The notes under the pieces are model-generated. The model was not told the DNA's origin, searched no databases, and saw only the letters and a program-made list of their open reading frames with translations. Shown in pieces: positions 1 to 8,992 of a stretch of DNA of 64,000 bases (position 1 is its first letter; each line of letters opens with the position of its first letter). The position numbers were made by a program, and so were the translations under genes. This DNA is from VBAS01 sp035318985 (GTDB lineage: Bacteria; Bacteroidota; Bacteroidia; Chitinophagales; Chitinophagaceae), in assembly GCA_035318985.1 (NCBI GenBank), contig DATHDP010000015.1, forward strand, positions 1 through 64,000, read 5' to 3'.

Positions 1-552
1 CAGTTTGGTATTTCACCATTTAGTGTATGGAGAAATAAAGACAAAGACCCAAGAGGCAGTGATAGCAAAGCGGGGCAAACCAATTATGACGATCTATATG
101 CTGATATTTTATTGTGGCTGAAAGAAAAATGGGTTGATTATGTAGCACCACAACTTTACTTAGAGATCGGGCATGATAAAATTGATTATGCAAAAATGCT
201 GGAATGGTGGAGTAAAAATTCTTATGGATGTAATTTATATATCGGTCTCGGTATTTACCGTTCAGGCAGCAATGCAGCATGGAGAAATCCAAACGAATTG
301 CCCAACCAGATAAAATTGTTGAGACAATACCCCAATGTACAAGGCAGCATTTATTTCAGCAGCAAATCATTTAATAATAACCCAAATGGATGGAGTGATA
401 GCTTGAGAAATAATTATTATAAACTACAGGCTGCGACTCCTCAAATGGAGTGGTTGCCTAGGAATCCAAATCAAAAAAATTCTACTTCTTTCCTTCCAAC
501 CGATTTACATAATCAAGCGAACCAAGCCGGAAGCGTAAAGGGACAGAAGTGA
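1..552 (+). CDS. GHL10-family glycoside hydrolase-like protein, 3' part
   Basis: Reading is open from base 1 to the TGA at 550-552, giving the last 183 residues of a protein whose start lies outside the window. The visible part contains FGISPFSVWRN, YADILLWL and DYVAPQLYLEIGH, which match the end of the TIM barrel of the GHL10 family (DUF187/YngK type), proteins thought to hydrolyse glycans outside the cell or in the periplasm; substrate unknown. Members I know often carry more sequence after the barrel, whereas this one stops about 30 residues after PQMEWLP. Its last 71 bases overlap the 3' end of a convergent gene at 482-871, so the natural C-terminus may be shortened. The family call is firm; the substrate is not. 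Confidence 0.85.
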   Translation, partial: QFGISPFSVWRNKDKDPRGSDSKAGQTNYDDLYADILLWLKEKWVDYVAPQLYLEIGHDKIDYAKMLEWWSKNSYGCNLYIGLGIYRSGSNAAWRNPNELPNQIKLLRQYPNVQGSIYFSSKSFNNNPNGWSDSLRNNYYKLQAATPQMEWLPRNPNQKNSTSFLPTDLHNQANQAGSVKGQK

Positions 553-871
553 TCTTTTCTAATTGAATTTCTTTTTTGCAGAAGAAGCCGAGGTTATTGC
601 AATAAAAATTATTATTCAATAATGAAATCTGTTTCAAAGGAAGATATCCTGATGTAAAATAATTGTCATTATTATTTTTTGCATTATTTATTTTTAAATA
701 AATGCCTTTAAAACAATCGTTATATTGAATATGATCTGCTGAATTCGGGTTAAAGCTTCCCCCACTTTTATGAATTGAATTTGGATCAATGGATAAAATT
801 TTTTCCTGCGAAAAAACTTTTCCAGTTAACATTAACAAGACAACAAGAATAATATTTATTCGTTGCGGCAC
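482..871 (-). CDS. small secreted protein of unknown function
   Basis: A 129-residue reading frame starts at a GTG (871-869). Its first 22 residues form a convincing signal peptide: a basic start, a hydrophobic core and an end at VFSQ, the usual cleavage pattern in this phylum. The mature part is rich in Asn and Ser and has two cysteines, with no recognised domain. It runs convergently into the GHL10 gene and overlaps its last 71 bases, which is unusual. The signal peptide argues for a real gene, but I cannot assign a function and the C-terminal part could be spurious. Confidence 0.55.
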   Translation of the reverse strand: MPQRINIILVVLLMLTGKVFSQEKILSIDPNSIHKSGGSFNPNSADHIQYNDCFKGIYLKINNAKNNNDNYFTSGYLPLKQISLLNNNFYCNNLGFFCKKEIQLEKITSVPLRFRLGSLDYVNRLEGKK

Positions 872-970
872 CTTTATTTTAATTGTATGTAAATTTACGG
901 CCTGATTTTTGATATTTGGCCCGATTTTTTCAAAAGGGCATAATTAACCGAAGAACTACAATAAGCAACC

Positions 971-2461
971 ATGGCTCTGAGTCAAAATTTACAGCAAAAG
1001 CTACTACAAAAACTATCGCCACAGCAGATTCAGCTAATGAAGCTGTTGCAGGTACCTACCGCCAATCTTGAAGAAAGGATAAAGGAAGAAATGGAGGAAA
1101 ACCCCGCCCTGGAACAGGAAGAAGAGAATCATGCTGATTCCGAGGAAGCGAAAGATGAATTTACAGAGAATGGAGAAGAAAATTTTGAAGAACCAGATGG
1201 CAGCGAAAATGATTATGATAATATAGACATCAGCGAATATGTAAAAGAAGGTGATGATGATATTGCTGATTATAAAATGCGGGATGATAATTACGGTAGC
1301 GATGATGATGATAAAAAAACAATTCCATTTAAAATGGAAACGAGTTTTTATGAAACGCTGCTTGATCAGCTTGGCTTATTGAAATTGGATGAGAAAGAGC
1401 AAAAGATCGCTGAGCAAATTGTGGGCAGCATTGACGAAGATGGTTATCTGCGCAGGGAAACCACCGCTATTGTTGATGATCTTGCTTTTCGTCAGAATGT
1501 AATGACAACGGAAGAAGAAGTTGAAAGCCTGATAAAGCGTATTCAGCATTTTGATCCTCCCGGCGTGGCAGCAAGAGATCTCCAGGAATGTTTATTGCTT
1601 CAATTGAACAGGCTGCAGGATGAAGGGAAAAATGTAAGCATTGCTATTAAGGCTATTTCAAAATACTTTGATGAGTTTACTAAAAAGCATTACGAAAAGA
1701 TACAGCGAGGTCTTGATCTGAATGACGAGCAATTAAAAGAAGTAATGCAACAGATCATCCGGTTGAATCCTAAACCTGGAGGTAATGTTGGAGAAATAAA
1801 CAAAGCAGAAAGTTATGTAGTGCCTGACTTTTTCATAATGAATAATGCAGGCAAGTTAGAGCTAACATTGAATTCAAGAAATGCACCGGAACTGCGGATT
1901 AGTGAAGGTTATCGTGACATGCTGAAAGAATATGATCGCGGTACAAAAAAAGATAAACGTCAAAAAGAAGCTGTTCTATTTATTAAACAAAAGATCGATT
2001 CGGCTAAATGGTTTATTGATGCTATTAAACAACGGCAGCATACCTTGCTTGATACAATGACCGCTATTATGAATCACCAGCACGATTTTTTTCTTACGGG
2101 TGATCAAACCACACTCCGCCCAATGATCCTCAAAGATATTGCAGAAAAAACAGGGCTTGATATATCTACAGTAAGCCGGGTAGCCAACAGCAAATTTGTA
2201 CAAACAGAATTCGGCACTTACCGGTTGAAATTTTTCTTCAGTGAATCATTAAGTACAGAAAGTGGCGAAGAAGTTTCAACAAGAGAAGTAAAGAAGATCC
2301 TTAGCGATCTTATTGAAGCAGAAAATAAAAAGAAGCCGCTAAGTGATGAACATCTTACAGAAATGCTTCAGCAAAAAGGTTATAATATTGCACGCAGAAC
2401 AGTAGCCAAATACCGGGAACAACTGAATATTCCGGTGGCTCGTTTGCGAAAAGAATTATAA
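971..2461 (+). CDS. rpoN: RNA polymerase sigma-54 factor
   Basis: A 496-residue protein with the full sigma-54 layout. Residues 1-50 are the glutamine/leucine-rich region I (LSPQQIQLMKLLQVP) that contacts AAA+ activators. Residues 50-120 are a very acidic region II, followed by the core-binding and DNA-binding domains. The RpoN box ARRTVAKYRE lies at about 474-483 near the C-terminus and reads the -24 promoter element. Sigma-54 directs transcription at -24/-12 promoters and needs ATP-driven activators. The ATG at 971 gives the canonical N-terminus. The next gene starts 1 base after the stop, so the two are probably co-transcribed. Confidence 0.97.
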   Translation: MALSQNLQQKLLQKLSPQQIQLMKLLQVPTANLEERIKEEMEENPALEQEEENHADSEEAKDEFTENGEENFEEPDGSENDYDNIDISEYVKEGDDDIADYKMRDDNYGSDDDDKKTIPFKMETSFYETLLDQLGLLKLDEKEQKIAEQIVGSIDEDGYLRRETTAIVDDLAFRQNVMTTEEEVESLIKRIQHFDPPGVAARDLQECLLLQLNRLQDEGKNVSIAIKAISKYFDEFTKKHYEKIQRGLDLNDEQLKEVMQQIIRLNPKPGGNVGEINKAESYVVPDFFIMNNAGKLELTLNSRNAPELRISEGYRDMLKEYDRGTKKDKRQKEAVLFIKQKIDSAKWFIDAIKQRQHTLLDTMTAIMNHQHDFFLTGDQTTLRPMILKDIAEKTGLDISTVSRVANSKFVQTEFGTYRLKFFFSESLSTESGEEVSTREVKKILSDLIEAENKKKPLSDEHLTEMLQQKGYNIARRTVAKYREQLNIPVARLRKEL

Positions 2462-2462
2462 C

Positions 2463-3158
2463 ATGCCCGACAGATTAATTATTACCGACGAAAATCAATT
2501 GAAAGAAGTAAGTATACCTGAAACACCGCGGCAGCCTTTACTGATACAATTGCCCGCGAAATTTATTTCGTATGTTTTTCACCCGTTGTTTGTTCCGCTT
2601 TACATTACTTATTTCATCATTCAAATTCGTTCTTATCAATTTGCCGGTATTAGTGATTGGTTCAATCTCAGAATATTATTGCAGGTTTTTGTGAACTGCA
2701 CCTTTCTTCCATTAGCAAGTATTCTTTTGCTTCGGGCTTTGAAATTTATTGATTCTGTTTTTTTAAAAACACAAAGGGATCGCATCATCCCTTATATCAT
2801 TTGTATGATCTTTTATTTCTGGAATTGGTATGTATTTAAAAATAATCATGAAATAAAAGACCTGGTAAGTGTGAGCATGGCAATTTTCAATGCATCCGTA
2901 TTAGGTTTCCTGGTAAATATTTCCATGAAAGTAAGCATGCATGCAATATCGGTTGGTGTTATGACCACCTTCATAGCATTGCTGGCCTTAACTGACAGCA
3001 GCAGTTTCTCATTTTATTTATCAATTGCGGTTTTAATAGCTGGAATTGTTTGTACTTCGCGACTTCTCGTTTCTGATCACTCGCAAAAGGAAATTTATTA
3101 TGGATTTATGATCGGCATAATCTCTCAGCTTGCTGCACACTATTTCGTTAACGCATAA
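2463..3158 (+). CDS. PAP2-like integral membrane protein
   Basis: A 231-residue protein with about six predicted membrane segments after a 35-residue cytoplasmic start. Three motifs lie in the order expected for a PAP2/phosphatidic-acid-phosphatase-like enzyme: KTQRDRIIPY (like KxxxxxxRP), SMKVSMHA (like PSGH) and SRLLVSDHSQKEIYYG (like SRxxxxxHxxxD). The middle motif has SMH where active enzymes have SGH, so activity is uncertain. It begins 1 base after the rpoN stop and is probably read from the same transcript. Role in lipid or undecaprenyl-phosphate turnover is inference from the fold only. Confidence 0.7.
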   Translation: MPDRLIITDENQLKEVSIPETPRQPLLIQLPAKFISYVFHPLFVPLYITYFIIQIRSYQFAGISDWFNLRILLQVFVNCTFLPLASILLLRALKFIDSVFLKTQRDRIIPYIICMIFYFWNWYVFKNNHEIKDLVSVSMAIFNASVLGFLVNISMKVSMHAISVGVMTTFIALLALTDSSSFSFYLSIAVLIAGIVCTSRLLVSDHSQKEIYYGFMIGIISQLAAHYFVNA

Positions 3159-3163
3159 AAACA

Positions 3164-3199
3164 AAAAAGCCCAATCATAGGGTACAGATTGAGCTTTTT
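3164..3199. terminator. bidirectional Rho-independent terminator
   Basis: A 13-bp stem (3164-3176 with 3187-3199) pairs AAAAAGCCCAATC with GATTGAGCTTTTT with one mismatch. It sits between the convergent PAP2-like gene and the L,D-transpeptidase gene, and the A/T ends provide a U-tract on both strands. Confidence 0.85.
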
Positions 3200-3226
3200 G
3201 TTCATCCATCCTTATTATACGTCCAA

Positions 3227-3973
3227 TTAACCGTTTAATATTTTAGATCCTTTCAAGTAGGTTTTACTTGGATGATAAATGAAAAGGCAACTTCCGTCTT
3301 TAATCGTATTGATAAGTATTTTAGATTGTTTCATTGGAACAGCAGGACATCCAAAACTGCGACCCATAAATTTGCCCCATCTTCTGTAATTATCACCGAT
3401 GTATTGGGAACCATGTACAACTATCTTTCTTCTTTCAGCTTTATCATTGAAGCCGGGCTCAAGCCCTGATATTGTTAAGGCAAGTCCATGACCGCCGTAA
3501 TAAGTTGTTTTAGTTCTGTAAAATCCAAGACTGCTTTGTAATGATTCGGGTTTATTGGAAAATTTTCTTGCGTATTCACCACCGGAATTTTTTCCATGTG
3601 CCACATAAGTGTTAAGTAAGAGTTTGCATTCATTCAGATCTATGAGATAAAGCCTTTTTCTTCTTGATGATTGACTGAGATCACAAATAGTGATCAACCC
3701 TTCTTTATTCAACTTACCTTCCTCTTCTAATTTTTTATAACCTGTATAAGCATAGTTGAACGCTTCCTTGTTCAATCCTTTCTTTCCAAGCTTTAGGCTG
3801 TCATATATCAATTCCATTTCCGGATCAAATGATTTTGTTCCGATAGGATCATTAATAAAAAAATTAGATTCAAATTTTGCCAGAGCTGAATTGTTTCCTG
3901 CATTTAATAACGGAAGAAACATAAATGCAGCGGCAGAGACGGAAGATAATATGGTTTTTATAAACTTAGGCAC
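3227..3973 (-). CDS. murein L,D-transpeptidase catalytic-domain protein (YkuD_2 type)
   Basis: A 248-residue protein with an N-terminal signal sequence. The catalytic half shows IVVHGSQYI and GRSFGCPAVP; Cys209 is the expected nucleophile and the His in VVHG (about residue 183) its partner. This matches the YkuD_2 branch common in Bacteroidota. Such enzymes act on peptidoglycan in the periplasm, forming or remodelling 3-3 cross-links, but this branch is poorly characterised biochemically. Monocistronic, converging on the rpoN transcript across a shared terminator. Confidence 0.85.
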   Translation of the reverse strand: MPKFIKTILSSVSAAAFMFLPLLNAGNNSALAKFESNFFINDPIGTKSFDPEMELIYDSLKLGKKGLNKEAFNYAYTGYKKLEEEGKLNKEGLITICDLSQSSRRKRLYLIDLNECKLLLNTYVAHGKNSGGEYARKFSNKPESLQSSLGFYRTKTTYYGGHGLALTISGLEPGFNDKAERRKIVVHGSQYIGDNYRRWGKFMGRSFGCPAVPMKQSKILINTIKDGSCLFIYHPSKTYLKGSKILNG

Positions 3974-4122
3974 GGATACAGATTCGGATTTCTAAACGGG
4001 CTTAAACATAAAAATATTATCCACTTTGAGAAAATACAAGGTGAAACAGTATTTATCTTTTACTATTTGTGGGAAATACTTGCGATTAAGTACGTCTAAT
4101 AGAAAATCTACTTACGGAAAAA

Positions 4123-5178
4123 TCAGTTTTCCATGTGATGGTGATGATGATGTGCCTGGCGCTGTTTTGTGATAAACTCTGAGCTATAAATTTTTAATAG
4201 TAATAAGAAAAGTGAAATAAGCAGCGGACCGAATATCAAACCAATAAAACCGAATACACTTAAACCGATGATGACCCCAAATACGGTAACAAGCGGATGA
4301 ACATTTCCTATTTTTCTTGCAAGAGTGAAACGAAATATATTATCAACTGTACCGATAACACCAAAGCCATATATAAGCATAAAGATCCCTTTGCCTGTAT
4401 CGCCATTAGCAAAAAAGATGATCGCAAGTGGCACATAAGCCAGCGCCGCACCAACTACGGGAAGCATGGCTGTAATACAGGTGACTACAAACCAGAACCA
4501 GGGTTCATTAACGCCAATGATCAAATAACCAATTAAAGCAACCACGCCTTGTAAAACAGCAATAACAGGAATGACAACAGCATTGCTCAGCACCATATTC
4601 TTTACTTCTGTGCCCAGCATCACAGCATTCTCATCTTTTAATGGTATATGCTCATAAATATTCGCTTCCATTTTTCTGCCATTCACCAGCATAAAATAAA
4701 GAATGAAATACATAAAGAAAATTGTTCCTAATGTATTGAAGGTAGCGCCGAGTAATTTTGGGATACTACTTCTGATAAAATCACCGAGCCGGTTTATGTT
4801 TTCATCTCTTGTAATTTTAATATTGAATTTGTGTTCAATATCCGAGACAACTTTTTTTAGCGACACCACCAGTTCATCAGAATGTTGAATAGCAAAAGTG
4901 ATCTTTGAAGAAAGCATATTGATAAGAAGAGCGATGGGAAGTAGTATAACGATCATCGACAGGAGCATCAACAAGGCAGCCGTCCAGCCTTTTCGCCACT
5001 TTTTCTTTAGAGTAAGATTAAACATCCACTTCCTCATTACTATATATAAGGTAACTGCCCCAAGCAATGCAGGAAGGAAAGTGTATAATTCACTAAATAA
5101 TAATAATCCAAGCAATACGATAATTACCAAAAAAAATATTTGCCGCACCCTGTTCTGGTGTATTATGTGACTGTCCAT
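4123..5178 (-). CDS. AI-2E family (UPF0118) membrane transporter with natural His6 tail
   Basis: A 351-residue polytopic membrane protein with paired N-terminal helices, a soluble loop (about residues 95-150) and a C-terminal membrane bundle including GLIFGPLLISL, typical of the AI-2E transporter family (PF01594). Members have been linked to autoinducer-2 export or Na+/H+ exchange; the substrate cannot be read from sequence. The C-terminus ends in six consecutive histidines followed by MEN, encoded by mixed CAT/CAC codons. It may bind metal or be incidental. The MATE gene lies directly upstream on the same strand. Confidence 0.88.
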   Translation of the reverse strand: MDSHIIHQNRVRQIFFLVIIVLLGLLLFSELYTFLPALLGAVTLYIVMRKWMFNLTLKKKWRKGWTAALLMLLSMIVILLPIALLINMLSSKITFAIQHSDELVVSLKKVVSDIEHKFNIKITRDENINRLGDFIRSSIPKLLGATFNTLGTIFFMYFILYFMLVNGRKMEANIYEHIPLKDENAVMLGTEVKNMVLSNAVVIPVIAVLQGVVALIGYLIIGVNEPWFWFVVTCITAMLPVVGAALAYVPLAIIFFANGDTGKGIFMLIYGFGVIGTVDNIFRFTLARKIGNVHPLVTVFGVIIGLSVFGFIGLIFGPLLISLFLLLLKIYSSEFITKQRQAHHHHHHMEN

Positions 5179-5195
5179 TGCTGTAAGTTATGATT

Positions 5196-5233
5196 AAAGA
5201 TAAAAAGAAAGGCTGCTCATTAAGAACAGCCTC
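5196..5233 (-). terminator. terminator of the MATE gene
   Basis: On the minus strand AGGCTGTTC, loop TTAAT and GAGCAGCCT pair over nine positions with one mismatch, followed by a T-rich run (TTTCTTTTTA). It begins 6 bases after the MATE stop codon and precedes the AI-2E transporter gene. Confidence 0.7.
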
Positions 5234-5238
5234 ATGAT

Positions 5239-6666
5239 TTAAATTTTTATCTCTTTCCATTTCCCCCTTTTAAAATAATACCAGGCCGCTAATGCTAAGA
5301 AAGTTTCAGCAACAGGTATTGCGATGAATGCACCGATTGGACCCATGTCAAACCCTTCTGCAAGTATCCATGCCAATGGGATCTGGAAAAACCAGAAGCC
5401 AACCAGGTTTATAATTGTAGGTGTTTTTGAATCGCCTGCGCCATTCAATGCCTGGATCATTACCATACCAATCCCATAAAAAATATAACCGGCTCCTATG
5501 ATCTGCAATGCAGATACACCGTAAGCATGTACTTTGGCTTCATTTGTAAAAATGCTGATGATGGATGATGAAAAGAATAAAAAGAGAAGCATAACTACTC
5601 CCATAAAAATTGCATTGTATTTGGTTGTTAGCAGTACACTTTTTTCTGCTCTACCCGGTTCTTTAGCGCCTAGGTTTTGCCCAACCAAAGTTGCTGCTGC
5701 ATTGCTTAAACCCCAGGCCGGTAAAATAAAGAACACCACGTTCCTGATCGCTACCTGGTAACCGGCACTTGCATCGGTACTTCCCGTTTTAGAAACGAGA
5801 TAGGAAAGAACGATCCAGCTCCCGCTTTGAATGAAAAATTGTGAGGTCGCAGGCCATGCTACCTCAACCAAAGTTTTTATAATTGGGGCATCCCATTTAA
5901 AATGATGTCGCACTAAATGAATTATTCTTTTGCCGCCAAACAAATGATAACATTGGTAAATAACTCCTGTTGTTCTGCCAATAACAGTTGCAATAGCGGC
6001 TCCTTTTAATCCTAGTTCCGGGAATGGTCCGTATCCGTAGATCAGTAATGGACAAAGAATAATATTAATACCACTGGCAATCCACAAACTTCTCATGGCC
6101 ATGGTCGCATCGCCTGCGCCCCGGTAAATACCATTGATCAAAAAGAGCATGATGATCACTAAGCTGCTGCCAAACATGATACGGGCAAAAGAAGTTCCTT
6201 CCTTTATTACATCCGGTGCAGCTCCCATTAATTTCAATATAGATGGAGCAAAGATGACACCTGCAATACTTAATACGATTGATACTGCAATTCCTACCAA
6301 AATAGCTTGTGCGCCGGCATGGGCAGCGCCTTCATTGTCTTTTTCACCAATTCTTCTTGATACTACTGCGGTAGCGGCCATGCTGACACCAAATCCAAGA
6401 GTATAAACAATTGAGATCACTGATTCAGTTAAGCCAACAGTTGCCATGGCCTGTTTGGCGCCTTGCCCCATATGACTCACGAAATACATATCTACAACGG
6501 CAAATACACTTTCAAGCATTAGCTCAAGGATCATAGGAACAGCTAATAATACAATTGCAACCCGAATGCTTCCTTGTGTATAATCATATTCACCTCCTTT
6601 GATGGATTGCCAGACTAAAGAAGTAAAATGAGAAAATTTGTTTTTATGTACAGTTTTATTCTGCAT
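5239..6666 (-). CDS. MATE family efflux transporter
   Basis: A 475-residue protein with about 12 membrane segments in two repeated halves. Characteristic stretches include PMILELMLESVFAVVDMYFVSHMG in the first helices, an A-T-A-V-V-S-R-R-I-G loop, and NLGAKEPGRAEKS at the start of the second half. MATE proteins export drugs and cationic metabolites using Na+ or H+ gradients across the inner membrane. The ATG at 6666 gives a normal N-terminus. Substrate unknown. Confidence 0.93.
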   Translation of the reverse strand: MQNKTVHKNKFSHFTSLVWQSIKGGEYDYTQGSIRVAIVLLAVPMILELMLESVFAVVDMYFVSHMGQGAKQAMATVGLTESVISIVYTLGFGVSMAATAVVSRRIGEKDNEGAAHAGAQAILVGIAVSIVLSIAGVIFAPSILKLMGAAPDVIKEGTSFARIMFGSSLVIIMLFLINGIYRGAGDATMAMRSLWIASGINIILCPLLIYGYGPFPELGLKGAAIATVIGRTTGVIYQCYHLFGGKRIIHLVRHHFKWDAPIIKTLVEVAWPATSQFFIQSGSWIVLSYLVSKTGSTDASAGYQVAIRNVVFFILPAWGLSNAAATLVGQNLGAKEPGRAEKSVLLTTKYNAIFMGVVMLLFLFFSSSIISIFTNEAKVHAYGVSALQIIGAGYIFYGIGMVMIQALNGAGDSKTPTIINLVGFWFFQIPLAWILAEGFDMGPIGAFIAIPVAETFLALAAWYYFKRGKWKEIKI

Positions 6667-6821
6667 GATTGAAAATCCTTTTTATAATAAATGAAATAAA
6701 TAGCAACAGGTTGTTGCTTACGTGAATTCCGGAAATTTCAGGTTCTTAACAGATGAGGCTCGAACCCTGTAAGATTTTCATATGCGAAAAATTAAGGAAG
6801 GGCAAAGCTAAGGGAAACTAT

Positions 6822-7493
6822 TTACCGGCCAAGTTGCAGGGCCGACAAATATTGATGAATGTATTTTTCCTTCTGTTTGCGGCGGTATTGCAGGATAAAG
6901 CGGGGATGTGGTAGTGGAACTATCTCCCGGAACCATTTGTGTTCATTGTTTAATCCGGATAATAATTTAAAGTTCTTCTCGCCACCAATGCAAAGGCATT
7001 TTTCTGTGTTGAAGCCAATAGCAATTTGTTTATTGATACAATCAATTATAAATGGAGTTACTGCAGTCAATAATTTTTTATCATCATAGTAATTGATGTT
7101 CTTTCCATTTTTAATAAAACCCAGCGGGCAAACGGAACCGATGAACCAATTAGTATAAAATTTTTTTACCCCTCCATATTCACCGATCATATCATAAATA
7201 AACTCAGCAGACAATTCTGATGTCAGGCCAAGATGATGATCAATTCGGCAATTTTCTTTTAATTGTCGCGGCGCTGTAAAATTTACACCTGTAATGCCTG
7301 CGCCAAATCTTCCGGGATTAATACCCAACATTAAACGACGCGGCTTAGAGTCATTGAAATATTTTTCAAAAAACTTTTTTATTAGTTCAATTACCTGTGG
7401 ATCTTTTTGAGGAAATAAGATCCCGATGCCCTTCGGTAAGTTTTTAGGAGGAAGAAGAGATTGATAAAAATGAATGAGTTTTTCGGAAAACAT
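6822..7493 (-). CDS. SMUG2-type uracil-DNA glycosylase family protein (DUF4918)
   Basis: A 223-residue protein from the ATG at 7493; a TTG three codons upstream (7502) is also in frame but less likely. It shows LGINPGRFGAGITG at residues 56-69 and PLPHPRFI near the C-terminus, the two active-site motifs of the SMUG2/DUF4918 branch of the uracil-DNA glycosylase superfamily. Such enzymes excise damaged bases such as uracil in base-excision repair. It lies alone between the MATE and sugar-porter genes with no sign of horizontal transfer. Confidence 0.85.
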   Translation of the reverse strand: MFSEKLIHFYQSLLPPKNLPKGIGILFPQKDPQVIELIKKFFEKYFNDSKPRRLMLGINPGRFGAGITGVNFTAPRQLKENCRIDHHLGLTSELSAEFIYDMIGEYGGVKKFYTNWFIGSVCPLGFIKNGKNINYYDDKKLLTAVTPFIIDCINKQIAIGFNTEKCLCIGGEKNFKLLSGLNNEHKWFREIVPLPHPRFILQYRRKQKEKYIHQYLSALQLGR

Positions 7494-7572
7494 GCTTATC
7501 AATTGAAGATTATTTTCAATGCAATATCCGAAGTTTCATTTTTGCAATTTTATTTATTACAAAAATGCTGGA

Positions 7573-8907
7573 TCAGTGTGGGGTAAATACAGTTTCCAGT
7601 TCTTCAAGCGTTTTTCCTTTTGTCTCTCTTACTTTTTTATAGACAAACACGAATCCGATAAGACAAATTACTGCATACACATAAAATGTTTTCTCCTGTA
7701 GCTTGTTATACATAACAGGGAAAGTAAAAGTGAGAATAAAGTAAGCAGCCCATAAGCTCAATACAGCAATTGATGTAGCAGTACCCCGAACTTTATTTGG
7801 AAAAATTTCTGAGATCAAAACCCATGTTACAGGTGCAAGCGTCAATGCATAAATGCCAATTGCGGTTAACAGAAACCATGAAACGGATGCTGATTTGATA
7901 CCGAGTAAATATGAAATAAATAAATACAGTATTGTAAGACCCCCTGCTCCTAAAAGCATAAGAGGTTTACGTCCTATTTTATCAACAAGAGCCATAGCGA
8001 GTAATGTGAACAGAAGGTTTACACCTCCTATAAATACAGTTTGTAGCAGTTGATCATCTTTTGAAGCGCCAATACTTTCAAAAATTGTAGCGGTGTAATT
8101 AAATACTACATTGATACCACAAAACTGTTGAAACACTGCCAGGCCAATTCCCACTAAAATTGCAGGCAATATTTTTTTCTCAAAAATCGTGGCGAACTTT
8201 GCTTTGTTGACAGTCTGAAATGATCTTTGAATTTCAGTAATGGTTGTATTACCAAATTCTTTTCCACCAATTCTTTCTAAAATAATTTTGGCTTGTGCAA
8301 GTTTATTCTTTTGCGATAACCATCTTGGGCTTTCCGGTAACCACAAAACACCAATAAAAAAAAGCAAAGAAGGAATAGCACCTAGCCCAAACATCCAACG
8401 CCATGCATCATCACCTTCATTTCTAAGCGTGTAATTGATAATATTTGTAATTAAAATACCGAGTACAATTGTTAATTGATTAATAGCTACCATTCTGCCT
8501 CTATAATGTGCTGGTGCTATTTCTCCTATATATAATGGCGAAAGCATTGAGGCCATTCCTACACCAATACCAGCAACAAATCGGGAAGCTATAAATGCAT
8601 CTCTGCTTGGGGCAAATGCCATGAACAATGATGAAATACAAAAAACGGAAGCTGCTATCAATAATCCCGGTCTCCTTCCTTTCTTATCTGCAATTTTACC
8701 TGCAGCAATGCAACCCACGATCGCACCCAATGCTAAACTACCTGTTGCAAAACCTTCCCAATATTCATTGAGATTGAATTTATCTTTTAAAAAAGGCAAT
8801 GCACCTGAGATAACAGCGAAGTCAAATCCAAATAAATACCCGCCTAGTGCAGAAATAAATGATAAAGCAAGTATGTATTTTGAATTGTATTGATGGTGGC
8901 TGCTCAT
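7573..8907 (-). CDS. sugar porter (MFS) family sugar transporter
   Basis: A 444-residue, 12-helix transporter from the ATG at 8907 (an in-frame TTG at 8931 would add eight residues). It has the sugar-porter signatures GGYLFGFDFAVISG in helix 1, DKKGRRPG and DKIGRKPL loops, LPESPRWL after helix 6 and QQFCGINVVFNY in helix 7, as in xylose, arabinose and glucose proton symporters. It imports a monosaccharide across the inner membrane. Its location just downstream of an AraC regulator that borders the PUL suggests it takes up the sugar released there. The exact sugar cannot be told. Confidence 0.9.
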   Translation of the reverse strand: MSSHHQYNSKYILALSFISALGGYLFGFDFAVISGALPFLKDKFNLNEYWEGFATGSLALGAIVGCIAAGKIADKKGRRPGLLIAASVFCISSLFMAFAPSRDAFIASRFVAGIGVGMASMLSPLYIGEIAPAHYRGRMVAINQLTIVLGILITNIINYTLRNEGDDAWRWMFGLGAIPSLLFFIGVLWLPESPRWLSQKNKLAQAKIILERIGGKEFGNTTITEIQRSFQTVNKAKFATIFEKKILPAILVGIGLAVFQQFCGINVVFNYTATIFESIGASKDDQLLQTVFIGGVNLLFTLLAMALVDKIGRKPLMLLGAGGLTILYLFISYLLGIKSASVSWFLLTAIGIYALTLAPVTWVLISEIFPNKVRGTATSIAVLSLWAAYFILTFTFPVMYNKLQEKTFYVYAVICLIGFVFVYKKVRETKGKTLEELETVFTPH

Positions 8908-8992
8908 CGTATAATCTTTTGTAAAAGACAAAACTGCTTTTATTCCCGGACAAATAAATAGAGTTTGTTTTGAAAATGATGGATAATATTAT

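Noticed and set aside
6735..6785. tRNA-like GGTTC...GAACC segment between the MATE and SMUG2 genes
   Set aside because: Only one short arm pair; no acceptor stem, anticodon arm or proper length for a tRNA.
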